Assembly (NCBI RefSeq): GCF_009928445.1
Contig: NZ_JAABNO010000029.1
Location: forward strand, 1 to 64,000
From: Clostridium sp. C8-1-8
GTDB taxonomy: Bacteria; Bacillota; Clostridia; Clostridiales; Clostridiaceae
Direction of reading: 5' to 3'
DNA length: 64,000 nucleotides
The notes beneath the pieces were generated by a model, which searched no databases, was not told the DNA's origin, and worked only from the letters and a program-made list of their open reading frames with translations. Every line of letters begins with the position of its first letter. Within the stretch, counting starts at the first letter, position 1. The position numbers were made by a program, and so were the translations under genes. Below are positions 40,415 to 49,297 of the stretch, piece after piece.

Positions 40415-41806
40415 TTATTTTTTCAAAGTTACTAGTAAAGCCGCTGGACCAAATACAGTCTTATGCTCTTCAGCAGTAGCCTTCTTTATAAAGTGTATTG
40501 AAGTAATAGCAGATATAATATCCGAAACAGGATACGCAATCCATGCTCCAACTATACCAAATAATTGAACAAATAGTATTGATATAGGTATAAAAATCAC
40601 TAACTGTCTATATATAGATAGTAAAAAAGACCTTTTAGCTTCATCTATAGCTTGATAATAATATATACATATATAATATATGCCGATGGTTGGTATTATG
40701 GATATACATATTCTAAAAGCCATTACCGCTTGCTTTAATAGTTCTCCGTCCTTTAAAAAGAAGCCTATAAGAGAGCTTGCCATAGTCATTAAAACTATCC
40801 AAAAGCTTATGGACGCTATTGTTACCGCTATTATGGCCGTTTTAAGCGCCTCTTTCATTTTTTTATGGTTTCCTGCTCCATAGTTATATGCTACTATTGG
40901 TTGCATTGCAGAACTTATTCCTATTATAGTAATAAACATAAACATTGATATCTTAGTTATTACACCAACAATTATAATAGCACTATCTCCACCATGAGAT
41001 ACCAAAAGATTGTTTAAAATAACTGATACCACTGCATCAGATATTTCAATTATAAATGTGGAGAAACCTATAGTAACTATGCTTAATAGAACTTCTTTTG
41101 TTATAGAGTTCTTAATATACTTTATAGAAAAATCTATTTTAAAATTTTCTTTAACACTTCTAAATTTATATAAAGTAAAAGCAAATGCAACTATCTGAGA
41201 TATAACAGTAGCTATAGCAGCACCTTTTACTCCATAGTTTAATAAAACTACTAAAAGGTAATTAATTGCTATATTGATTAAAGAGCCTAGAATATTAGAA
41301 TATAGAGATATTCTCGTATTTCCGAGAGCATTCATGATATAGCATAGCACTGTAGAAAGGCATTGAAAGATTCCGCCAATTAGTATTATTGATATATATT
41401 GATCTGCCGAAGAAAAAGTATTGTTACTAGCACCTAGTGCATTTATTATGGAAGATTTAAATAGGAATACTATTAGTATAACTGCAGTCAAAGATATGGT
41501 AGTTAAAACTATAGCATTTATTATTGTTTGTCTTAAGTGTTCAAGGTTCTTTTCTCCTAACCCTCTAGATACTGAAGTAGAAGCTCCTATAGCTATTAAC
41601 ATACCTATAGCTATCATAAGTCTCTGTATAGGAAAGGCTATGGTTAAACCACCTATGGCATCAGCTCCAACATATCTTCCAACAAACACTGTATCAACCA
41701 TATTGTATAGCTCTAATACTAGAAGCGAAATAATCGCTGGAAGTGCAAACTTTAATAGCACCTTACTTACTTTTCCGTCATTATAGATCTTTTCATTTAT
41801 CCCAAT
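40415..41806 (-). CDS. MATE family efflux transporter, probable ATT start
   Basis: A MATE exporter with about 12 membrane segments and two internal repeats (NMVDTVFVGRYVGADAIGGLTIAFPI and the second-half counterpart SSAMQPIVAYNYGAGNHKKM), driven by Na+ or H+ and able to export drugs or metabolites. The first ATG/GTG/TTG in frame gives 448 aa starting at 41761, but the frame is open upstream and encodes GINEKIYNDGKVSK, the usual start of such clostridial proteins. A ribosome binding site (AGAGGTGA) sits four bases before an ATT codon at 41806, with a stop codon seven codons farther up. I therefore annotate 463 aa from ATT. Confidence 0.85.
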   Translation of the reverse strand: MGINEKIYNDGKVSKVLLKFALPAIISLLVLELYNMVDTVFVGRYVGADAIGGLTIAFPIQRLMIAIGMLIAIGASTSVSRGLGEKNLEHLRQTIINAIVLTTISLTAVILIVFLFKSSIINALGASNNTFSSADQYISIILIGGIFQCLSTVLCYIMNALGNTRISLYSNILGSLINIAINYLLVVLLNYGVKGAAIATVISQIVAFAFTLYKFRSVKENFKIDFSIKYIKNSITKEVLLSIVTIGFSTFIIEISDAVVSVILNNLLVSHGGDSAIIIVGVITKISMFMFITIIGISSAMQPIVAYNYGAGNHKKMKEALKTAIIAVTIASISFWIVLMTMASSLIGFFLKDGELLKQAVMAFRICISIIPTIGIYYICIYYYQAIDEAKRSFLLSIYRQLVIFIPISILFVQLFGIVGAWIAYPVSDIISAITSIHFIKKATAEEHKTVFGPAALLVTLKK

Positions 41807-41930
41807 GGACTCACCTCTTTTTCTTTATACTTAGATTATAAGCCACTTTCAGGGATTTTTTAACTCACTTAACTGCTTGGTTAAAGGTACATTTAAGGTT
41901 TTATAACAAAATAAACTTTATCTAATAAAA

Positions 41931-41962
41931 GCACAAAAACACCTTACTTAAGGTGCTTTTGT
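41931..41962 (-). terminator. Intrinsic terminator of the pxpA-AraC unit
   Basis: GCACAAAAACACCTTA and TAAGGTGCTTTTGT fold into a stem with a two-base loop and one mismatch; on the minus strand CTTTTATTAG follows. It contains the last codons and stop of the AraC gene. Confidence 0.7.
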
Positions 41963-44025
41963 ACTTCTTTTATTATTATTAGTATAGCTCCATAGCCTTG
42001 AAGCTTAGCCTTTAGATTCAAAACTGCACTTTTCTTAGCAAATTTAAACTCAATTTGAGGAAAAGAGGTCTTTAAAAGGATCTCCTTCTCTTCCTTATTA
42101 AGTCTAACTGGCTTCCCCATATCTAGCCAGTAGTTATATGAGGATCCAACCTCTTCATCTATTAAATAAGAAGTTACTCTAGTTGCAGAAGGTATCTTCA
42201 TAAGGTTCAAAGAAAACTTCTTTTCAGTTGAATTCTTTAGTCCTCTAAGCTTTGAGTATCTTTTTAATTGAATAAGATTAGATATTTCCTCGTTATAACT
42301 GTATAAGAGGATTTGATATTCCCCTTCTTTTTTTGTTACTATATAGCCATTATCTTTAGCCACAATAGTATCTCCTAGCTTGTTAAGAAGATAGTAGGAG
42401 TAGAAGGAAGCCTTTCGTATACCTTTATCATTTACCATTCCCGGATATCCAAAGAAAACCTCATTAGTGAGCTGTGGTTGACTATCTAACACATCAAAAG
42501 CTCTTAAACTATTTTGCTTACTATTATTATTTAATTGATTTTGTATTATGAAAGGCAGCATATAGGACGTATCATATATTGGATCAACGCTCATTTCATC
42601 ACTATATAACTCCTCTATAATCTCTAGCTCGAACTCTTCAACCAATATATTTTTAGCCTCTTCTATGTTTTCTATTAATATATTTGAGGTAAATTGAAAA
42701 GCAAAGTCCTTAAGATTTAAGCCTTCAAACTTTGAGAAAAAATCTAAGAAGGAATGTAGTCCATCTAAGAACTCCTCTTTTGTAACTTCCTTATCATCAA
42801 GCACAATTAATGGTCTAACACCTATACCATCTAAATATTCTAATACTGATACAGTCCTGCTCCAATTATAGAATTTTGCTTTTGGAAAAATACCCATATC
42901 AGCTGAAAATATATTTTGCAATCTTGCATATTTAAACCCTATCTCATATTGTATCTCTTCAAAAATATCCTTATTATCTTCTAGAAGCAACTCAAAGGCA
43001 TTGCCCACATTTATTACATTTTTAAAGTCCTTCTCAAAATCACCAATTTCTTCACTTACATCTATATTAATTTTGTTAATTTTATCTTCATAGTTGAATC
43101 TATCATAATCTTCAAGGTAATACATAACATATTCTATTGCATCTTTCAAATCGTGATATTTTATTTTTTTATGCTTTTCTAATGTTTCCTCATCTACTTT
43201 ATACTTCTTTCGATAATTTAATGGTGTAGTTTTATAATATAATTTAAAATTTTTATTATAATACCTAGTATGAGAAAAACCAACTTCTTCTGATATTTCA
43301 GATATTGTCTTATCACTATCCAAAAGAAGCTTCACAGACTCCTCGACCCTTGTAAGATTTATTAATTCAGTAAAGCTATAGCCAGTAGAGTACTTTATTT
43401 CATGGGATAAATAATGGGTACTTAAAAACTCCTTATCAGCTATATCTTGAAGAGTTATATTATTATTGTAATTGTTATAGATATACTTAGAGATTCTATG
43501 ATATCTATCCAATTGTTCATCATTTTCTCTCAGCTCCTCTTGCTCATGCATGAGGTAGTGGAAATTATTAATTAAATGATATAAAAGTTCTACCAAAGTA
43601 TTTTCTATCTCTTCATCATAGTTATCACTTTTTTGAACTAGCTCACAAAGCAATATACTCAAGAAGGTTCTAAGTTCATCATACTCTTCACCTTCCTGTG
43701 CGCCTTCTTCGCTTGAGTTTGTGTAAAAAAACATATTCTTTATATCATTATAGTATTTTTCAAAAAAATATGGATCTATGTGAAAGATTATTACCTTATT
43801 ATTTTTATCCTTGGAAAATATCCTGTGTGGTTCATCAACATTTACAATCTCAACTTCATTTTCTACTAGCTCATAAGTTCCTGCATTTATATTTACTGAT
43901 ATACTTCCCTTAACTACATATAAAACTTCTATGTAGTTATGCCAATGAAGTGGGTATTCCTCTACAGTGGCAAGTTCTACATTTACCGGTATTCCTGTAG
44001 AAAAATCAATATACTCTCTTCTCAT
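41944..44025 (-). CDS. AraC-type regulator with cupin and GH39-like domains
   Basis: A 693-aa fusion. The N-terminal ~100 residues form a cupin (EEYPLHWHNYIEVLYVVKGSISVNINAGTYELVENEVEIVNVDEPH). At about 180-275 comes the double helix-turn-helix AraC domain (NITLQDIADKEFLSTHYLSHEIKYSTGYSFTELINLTRVEES, then DKTISEISEEVGFSHTRYYNKNFK). The remaining 400 residues resemble a xylosidase-like GH39 barrel (GFKYARLQNIFSADMGIFPKAKFYNWSRTVSVLEYLDGIGVRPLIVL), with later FFGYPGMVNDKGIRKASFYSYYLLNKLG. The barrel is probably a sugar sensor. It lies 16 bases after pxpA and shares its terminator. Confidence 0.88.
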   Translation of the reverse strand: MRREYIDFSTGIPVNVELATVEEYPLHWHNYIEVLYVVKGSISVNINAGTYELVENEVEIVNVDEPHRIFSKDKNNKVIIFHIDPYFFEKYYNDIKNMFFYTNSSEEGAQEGEEYDELRTFLSILLCELVQKSDNYDEEIENTLVELLYHLINNFHYLMHEQEELRENDEQLDRYHRISKYIYNNYNNNITLQDIADKEFLSTHYLSHEIKYSTGYSFTELINLTRVEESVKLLLDSDKTISEISEEVGFSHTRYYNKNFKLYYKTTPLNYRKKYKVDEETLEKHKKIKYHDLKDAIEYVMYYLEDYDRFNYEDKINKINIDVSEEIGDFEKDFKNVINVGNAFELLLEDNKDIFEEIQYEIGFKYARLQNIFSADMGIFPKAKFYNWSRTVSVLEYLDGIGVRPLIVLDDKEVTKEEFLDGLHSFLDFFSKFEGLNLKDFAFQFTSNILIENIEEAKNILVEEFELEIIEELYSDEMSVDPIYDTSYMLPFIIQNQLNNNSKQNSLRAFDVLDSQPQLTNEVFFGYPGMVNDKGIRKASFYSYYLLNKLGDTIVAKDNGYIVTKKEGEYQILLYSYNEEISNLIQLKRYSKLRGLKNSTEKKFSLNLMKIPSATRVTSYLIDEEVGSSYNYWLDMGKPVRLNKEEKEILLKTSFPQIEFKFAKKSAVLNLKAKLQGYGAILIIIKEVQKHLK

Positions 44026-44041
44026 AAAATATTTTCTCCTA

Positions 44042-44800
44042 TTATCTTAGACTCTTAACCTGCACTCCTGACATAGCTAAAGTCTCATTAATCTCCTTTG
44101 CAAATATCAAAGCTTTTTCTCCATCCCCATGTATGCAGACCGTATGAGCTTCAATTGATATTTCTTCCCCCTGAAGTGATGTAACTTTACCTTCAGTTAT
44201 CATTTTTATAACCTGCTTTATAGCATCCTTATCTGAAGAGATTAGAGCCTTAGAATTGCTTCTTGGAGTCAGCGAACCATCCTTTTGATAAGTTCTATCC
44301 GCGAATACTTCGCTGGCAGTTTTAATTCCTATAGATTTACCTGCTTTTATCATTTCACTGCCAGATAACCCAAATAGTATAAGCTCTGGATCCACATCAT
44401 ATATCGCTCTAGCTATAGCTTCAGCTAAAGCGCTGTCTTTAGCTGCCATGTTATACAATGCTCCATGAGGTTTAACGTGGTTCATTCTTACGCCTTCAGC
44501 TTTTACAAAACCATATAAAGCTCCTATTTGATAAACCATTAAATCGTAAGCTTCTTCTGAAGTTATATTTATATTCCTTCTTCCAAAACCGGATAAGTCT
44601 TGAAAACCCGTGTGCGCTCCTATGGCTACATTATTGTCAATAGCCATTCTGACTGTCTTTCTCATTATAGATGGATCGCCAGCATGAAAACCACAAGCAA
44701 TATTGGCAGAAGAAATATACTTAATTATTTCTTTATCATCCCCAAGCTTATAGGCACCAAAGCTTTCTCCCATATCGCAATTTATGTCAATATTGTACAT
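44042..44800 (-). CDS. pxpA: 5-oxoprolinase subunit PxpA (LamB/YcsF family)
   Basis: A 252-aa member of the LamB/YcsF family; PxpA with PxpB and PxpC hydrolyses 5-oxoproline to glutamate using ATP. The start motif DINCDMGESFGAY and the sequence IACGFHAGDPSIMRKTV, HVKPHGALYN, EVFADRTY, and the closing TVCIHGDGE are all intact. A strong AGGAGG site precedes the ATG. PxpB and PxpC are not in the window; instead an AraC/GH39-like regulator follows at once. Confidence 0.94.
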   Translation of the reverse strand: MYNIDINCDMGESFGAYKLGDDKEIIKYISSANIACGFHAGDPSIMRKTVRMAIDNNVAIGAHTGFQDLSGFGRRNINITSEEAYDLMVYQIGALYGFVKAEGVRMNHVKPHGALYNMAAKDSALAEAIARAIYDVDPELILFGLSGSEMIKAGKSIGIKTASEVFADRTYQKDGSLTPRSNSKALISSDKDAIKQVIKMITEGKVTSLQGEEISIEAHTVCIHGDGEKALIFAKEINETLAMSGVQVKSLR

Positions 44801-44965
44801 TAGTATGCCTCCTTTAATACATCTATTAAAGATATTGCTAATTTACCATATCAAAAGACTTCTTCAACGATAACTCTAGCAACTAACTTGTCCTGCTAAT
44901 TATAATATTTATTATACCATTAAACTTAAGAATAATTTAGATACTGACTAAATCTTTAACAGTAA

Positions 44966-45003
44966 AAAGTTCGCTAAAGTAACCTTCTTCTTTAGCGAAC
45001 TTT
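44966..45003 (-). terminator. Intrinsic terminator after the PBP gene
   Basis: AAAGTTCGCTAAAG and CTTTAGCGAACTTT pair perfectly over 14 bp; on the minus strand TTACTGTT follows the T-tract. It ends the mltG-to-PBP gene run. Confidence 0.9.
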
Positions 45004-45097
45004 CTTTGTACCTCTGCCTTTTCCAATTAATATGAGAGAAACCTGTGAAGCTATTTATTTTCTTATTTTTTTCTGTAATCATAATTAAGCCTTGATT

Positions 45098-46714
45098 CTA
45101 TTTCTCAGATTTAGCTAAACTTAGAACTATGTCCTTAAATACCGGTGCCGCACTGGCGTTACCATTCTTTCCAATACTGCTGTTTTGGTTTATATATGGT
45201 ACCATAACTACTAGTGAATAGTAATTTCCATTAAGTTTAAAATATCCTGCAAACCAACCATGGTTCTTATCATTTTCGCCTTCTGCAGTACCTGTTTTAC
45301 CACCAGTCTCAATTCCATCTATTCTAGCATTAGACCCTGTTCCTTTATTTTCAGTTACTACACCTCTCATATCTGCTAAGACTGTTTTAGCTATCTCTGG
45401 TTTTATGACTTGAGTTCCCTCTGGCATAAACTTTTGCACTATAGTTCCATCGTTTTGAACAAACTCATCTACTATATATGGTTTATTGTAGGTACCATTA
45501 TTAGCTGCTGTAGCCACTACTGCTGCCATCTGCAATGGAGTTACATTCATGGTCTGCCCCATGGAAACATTACCTATTCCATTTTCCTCTTTTGGCTCTA
45601 TTCCTTTACCTTCATATTGTAAGTTTAATACTTTAGAAAATAGTCCTTGCTTTTTGGCCATTTCAATTAGTGGTATAAAACCTACCTTAAAACCAATCTT
45701 TCTAAAAACAGTATTACAAGACTCCAAAAAAGCATCATGTGCTGTCAATAATCCATGAGGATAGTTCTTACCCTCTTTAAAGCAATATCTTCCATCACAT
45801 AAGAAAGTATCGTCTTTTTTTAAATCTCCGTAAGTATATCCAGATTCTTCAGTTATGATTTTAAAAGTAGATCCTGGTTCAAAACTTTGATTTTGAATAC
45901 CTATTGTAATATTAGGTTGAGCCTCATCCTTTTGAGCTAATGCTTTAACCTTACCAGTTTTGGCTTCTACAAGAGCTATACCAATATTAGGCACATCTTT
46001 GTACTTATCACTATTTAGAACTTTTCTTATACTATCCTGCCAATCCTTATTCAAGGTGAGTTTGACATTTACATTTGTGCTTGGTGCGTCATAGTTCTTT
46101 AAGGAATAGATGCCGTTACTATTGAGCAAATTATATACAGATGGAACCTTATTATTCTTTGTATAATCATATATTAAATGCTCTAAAGTACCTGAATCCT
46201 TTAATTGTTTGCTATCAGTTTTGTTTAAATCCGATACTACATTCTCTATCTTCCAAGCCTCAGTTCTATCTACACTGGAAGTTGTATACCAATACATACC
46301 CTTCATGGATTTTAATTCTTTTACTTTATTATAACTATCTTCACTTACTGTGTAGTATATCTTTCCAGTGGTCTTTAATATATCCTTATAAGAGAAATCC
46401 TTAACTTCATTCTTCATAATATAACTTAAGGCTAAAAGATTTCTGAGATTATTTTCAGTACTATTTAACTTAAATACCATTGCATCAATAACTACAACAT
46501 ATTTTTTATTATAGGAAAGTAAGTTTTTACTATTTTCATCAAGAAGGTTGAACTTGCTATCAGAAGTACTATCAACTTGTACATTATGATTATAATCATT
46601 CTCTACAGCACTAGGATTATACTTGCTTCCTACATAAAAAAGTCTAAATACTAATACTATAAATGCAACTATTACAAAGTCTGCTATTACAATAAATCTT
46701 TTTTTACTTAACAT
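45098..46714 (-). CDS. Penicillin-binding transpeptidase (PBP2/SpoVD-like)
   Basis: A 538-aa monofunctional class B penicillin-binding protein. Short cytoplasmic tail, one membrane anchor (about 6-28), an N-terminal non-catalytic region (to about 215), then the transpeptidase with Ser282-Thr-Phe-Lys (STFK), Ser332-Cys-Asn and Lys473-Thr-Gly. No PASTA domain follows. It cross-links peptidoglycan; a role in sporulation (SpoVD-like) or division is plausible but not decided. The start at 46714 directly follows a hairpin that contains its own ribosome binding site (AGAGGGGTG). Confidence 0.9.
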   Translation of the reverse strand: MLSKKRFIVIADFVIVAFIVLVFRLFYVGSKYNPSAVENDYNHNVQVDSTSDSKFNLLDENSKNLLSYNKKYVVVIDAMVFKLNSTENNLRNLLALSYIMKNEVKDFSYKDILKTTGKIYYTVSEDSYNKVKELKSMKGMYWYTTSSVDRTEAWKIENVVSDLNKTDSKQLKDSGTLEHLIYDYTKNNKVPSVYNLLNSNGIYSLKNYDAPSTNVNVKLTLNKDWQDSIRKVLNSDKYKDVPNIGIALVEAKTGKVKALAQKDEAQPNITIGIQNQSFEPGSTFKIITEESGYTYGDLKKDDTFLCDGRYCFKEGKNYPHGLLTAHDAFLESCNTVFRKIGFKVGFIPLIEMAKKQGLFSKVLNLQYEGKGIEPKEENGIGNVSMGQTMNVTPLQMAAVVATAANNGTYNKPYIVDEFVQNDGTIVQKFMPEGTQVIKPEIAKTVLADMRGVVTENKGTGSNARIDGIETGGKTGTAEGENDKNHGWFAGYFKLNGNYYSLVVMVPYINQNSSIGKNGNASAAPVFKDIVLSLAKSEK

Positions 46715-46759
46715 AAAAACACCCCTCTGCTGAATTCTAGCCAGCATAGGGGTGTTTTA
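46715..46759 (-). terminator. Terminator hairpin carrying the PBP ribosome binding site
   Basis: AAAACACCCCTCTGCTG (46716-46732) and CAGCATAGGGGTGTTTT (46742-46758) form a long stem, about 15 bp with two mismatches, loop GAATTCTAG-like. On the minus strand the descending arm is AGAGGGGTGTTTTT directly followed by the PBP ATG. So the hairpin looks like an intrinsic terminator after udk and also hides the ribosome binding site. Confidence 0.7.
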
Positions 46760-46772
46760 TTCAATAATTTAT

Positions 46773-47393
46773 CTATTTAAGTAAAATTTGTTTTATCTTT
46801 GCTACAAGTATATCTATAGCAACCTTATTATGTCCACCTTCTGGTATTATTAAATCTGCATATCTTTTCGTAGGTTCAGTAAACTGAAGATGCATAGGTC
46901 TAACAACACTTAAATATTGGTTTATAACTGAATCTACAGTTCTCTCTCTTTCAGTTATATCTCTTTGAAGTCTACGTATTATTCTAACATCTGAATCTGT
47001 ATCTACATAAATTTTAATATCTAATAGATCTCTTATTCTGCTATCTTCTAGAACAAGGATCCCCTCGACTATTATTATATCCTTTGAGTCTACAGTAACG
47101 GTCTCTGTCACTCTATTATGAATAGAAAAATCATATCTAGGTTTTTCTACGCTCTTTCCTTCAATAAGATCTTTTAGATGTTCCACTAATAAATCATTAT
47201 CAAAAGCATCCGGATGATCATAGTTAGTTTTTTGCCTATCTTCCATAGACAAGTAACTTTGATCTTTATAATATGAGTCTTGCTCTATCATCGCAATACA
47301 GGTTTGATCAAATTTGTTGTAAATTTCTTTAGCAATTGTGCTTTTACCAGAACCTGTTCCACCTGTAATTCCAATTAAAATCGGCTTAGACAT
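46773..47393 (-). CDS. udk: Uridine kinase
   Basis: A 206-aa kinase that phosphorylates uridine and cytidine in pyrimidine salvage. P-loop GGTGSGKST lies at about 10-18; the nucleoside-binding segments YYKDQS, NYDHPDAFD and YDFSIHNR, and IIVEGILVLED are present, as is RRLQRDITERER. The start overlaps the stop of the U32 gene by one base (TAATG), so translation is coupled. Confidence 0.96.
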   Translation of the reverse strand: MSKPILIGITGGTGSGKSTIAKEIYNKFDQTCIAMIEQDSYYKDQSYLSMEDRQKTNYDHPDAFDNDLLVEHLKDLIEGKSVEKPRYDFSIHNRVTETVTVDSKDIIIVEGILVLEDSRIRDLLDIKIYVDTDSDVRIIRRLQRDITERERTVDSVINQYLSVVRPMHLQFTEPTKRYADLIIPEGGHNKVAIDILVAKIKQILLK

Positions 47394-48619
47394 TAGTTTG
47401 CCCCCTTACTCTTTATAAGCATATCCTTTTCTTTTAGCTCTGTTTCTGAAGTTATGGTAAATATCATTTGTGCCCTAGGAGCAACTTCAATTTTGTTGCC
47501 TGCTTCATCTTTCATATCAAGTAATGATACTTCAAAACCATCACCTACTGGTCTAAGCACTTCAACTACATCATTTTCAAAAACTCTATTCTTTTGTTCT
47601 ATAGTAGCTATCTTATTTTCCTTATCATAAGCTTTAACTACACCTACTATATCATAATCTCTTACATAAGAAGAAGTATCATATACCTGCTTATTCTTTT
47701 CTCCAAAATAGAAACCTGTATGATAGCTTCTATGACTAACCTTAGTAACAATGTCAAGCCATTCTTGCTTAAATTCATAGTTTTCTGGATCTGCCCAGTA
47801 TGCATCTAGCGCTTGTCTATAAGCTTTTACAACAGCAGCTACATAGTAAGAACTCTTCATTCTTCCCTCTATTTTAAAGGAGTAAATACCGCTCTTTACA
47901 AGCTCAGGAATATGTTCTATCATACATAAATCCTTAGAGTTCATTATGTAAGTACCTTTTTCATCTTCAAACACAGGGAAGTATTCTCCTGGTCTCTTTT
48001 CTTCAACCAAATAATACTTATATCTACATGGCTGAGCGCAAGCTCCTCTATTAGAATCTCTTCCTGTCATGTAATTTGAAATCAAGCATCTTCCTGAGTA
48101 AGACATACACATTGATCCATGAACAAAAGCCTCAATATCACAATCTTCTGGTATTTTTGAGGTTATGCTTTCTATTTCTTGCATGGATAATTCTCTTGCT
48201 AAAACCACTCTCTTAGCACCTTGATCGTACCAGAACTTTGCAGATCTCCAGTTAACATTGTTGGCCTGAGTACTAATATGTATTTCCATATTAGGAACTA
48301 CTTCTCTAGCTATGGAGAATATTGCTAGGTCAGCAACTATAATAGCATCAATTTCTAAGTTTTGTAGATTTATTAAGTATTCTTCTACTCCAACTAAATC
48401 TCCATTGTGAGGAAATACGTTCATTGTAACATATACTTTTCTTCCTCTTTCATGAGCATACTTTACACCTTCACTTATTTCTTCATTAGTGAAATTATCA
48501 GCAAAAGCTCTTAAGTTAAGCTTACTTCCACCTATATATACAGCATCCGCGCCAAAATCAATAGCTGTTTTTAACTTTTCTAGACTTCCTGCAGGAGCTA
48601 GTATTTCTGGTTTTCTCAT
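47393..48619 (-). CDS. U32 family peptidase / tRNA hydroxylation protein
   Basis: A 408-aa protein of the U32 family. The family signature EAFVHGSMCMSYSGRCLIS (about 162-180) with two conserved cysteines is present; the N-terminal barrel (ILAPAGSLEKLKTAIDFGADAVYIGG) is typical. B. subtilis relatives TrhP1/TrhP2 take part in tRNA uridine-34 5-hydroxylation; proteolysis, as the old name implies, is doubtful. It is coupled to udk downstream and follows trmR by 5 bases, as in B. subtilis (yrrM-yrrN/O-udk). Confidence 0.93.
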   Translation of the reverse strand: MRKPEILAPAGSLEKLKTAIDFGADAVYIGGSKLNLRAFADNFTNEEISEGVKYAHERGRKVYVTMNVFPHNGDLVGVEEYLINLQNLEIDAIIVADLAIFSIAREVVPNMEIHISTQANNVNWRSAKFWYDQGAKRVVLARELSMQEIESITSKIPEDCDIEAFVHGSMCMSYSGRCLISNYMTGRDSNRGACAQPCRYKYYLVEEKRPGEYFPVFEDEKGTYIMNSKDLCMIEHIPELVKSGIYSFKIEGRMKSSYYVAAVVKAYRQALDAYWADPENYEFKQEWLDIVTKVSHRSYHTGFYFGEKNKQVYDTSSYVRDYDIVGVVKAYDKENKIATIEQKNRVFENDVVEVLRPVGDGFEVSLLDMKDEAGNKIEVAPRAQMIFTITSETELKEKDMLIKSKGAN

Positions 48620-48624
48620 TAAAA

Positions 48625-49269
48625 TTACCTCCTCTTTGTCACAGCTATTCCATCCCCCATAGGAATAATAGTAGTGATTAAATCTTTATCCTTAGATATT
48701 GTCTCAAGATAATCTCTCATTCTTTTAACTATAGTTATTTTTCTTCTCTTAACCAAATCATTTGTAGCAACCATACCTCTAAAAAGAACATTATCCGAAA
48801 TAATTATTCCTTCCTCAGCTAAAAGTCTTAGGCAATGTGGTAAAAAATGATTGTAATGACCTTTTCCAGCATCCATAAAAATCAAATCAAATTTGTCATC
48901 TAATTTTTCTAATATTTCTAAACAGTCACCTTGGATGACCTTAATTTTATCATTAAAATTATACTTTGAAATATTATTCTCTGCAATAGATACCATATTT
49001 TCGTCACGTTCAATGGATGTTATGTTTGCACTTCCATTGGCAGCTTTACTCATGAGAATAGCAGAATAGCCTATAGCTGTACCAAGTTCTAATATTTTTT
49101 TAGGCTTCTTCATAGAAACCATAAATTCTAAGAACTGTCCAGCTTCTTTCTGTACTATAGGAACAGCATTTTCTTCTGCATATCTCTCTAACTCATATAG
49201 TTCATCTTCTCTGTCTCCAATAAGACCTCTAAGATATTCCTCCATGTAGTCATGTGTAATTCCACTCAT
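48625..49269 (-). CDS. trmR: tRNA 5-hydroxyuridine O-methyltransferase TrmR
   Basis: A 214-aa class I SAM-dependent methyltransferase. The SAM motif is LELGTAIGYSAILM, with acidic SIERDENM and DLIFMDAGKGHYNHF (catalytic/metal aspartate). B. subtilis TrmR (YrrM) makes 5-methoxyuridine at tRNA position 34 and sits in the same operon with the U32 genes and udk; the same order here supports that role. I take the ATG at 49269 (GGAGG directly upstream), not the one at 49281. Confidence 0.88.
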   Translation of the reverse strand: MSGITHDYMEEYLRGLIGDREDELYELERYAEENAVPIVQKEAGQFLEFMVSMKKPKKILELGTAIGYSAILMSKAANGSANITSIERDENMVSIAENNISKYNFNDKIKVIQGDCLEILEKLDDKFDLIFMDAGKGHYNHFLPHCLRLLAEEGIIISDNVLFRGMVATNDLVKRRKITIVKRMRDYLETISKDKDLITTIIPMGDGIAVTKRR

Positions 49270-49297
49270 ATTTTCCTCCAATAGCTTTGGATAATAC

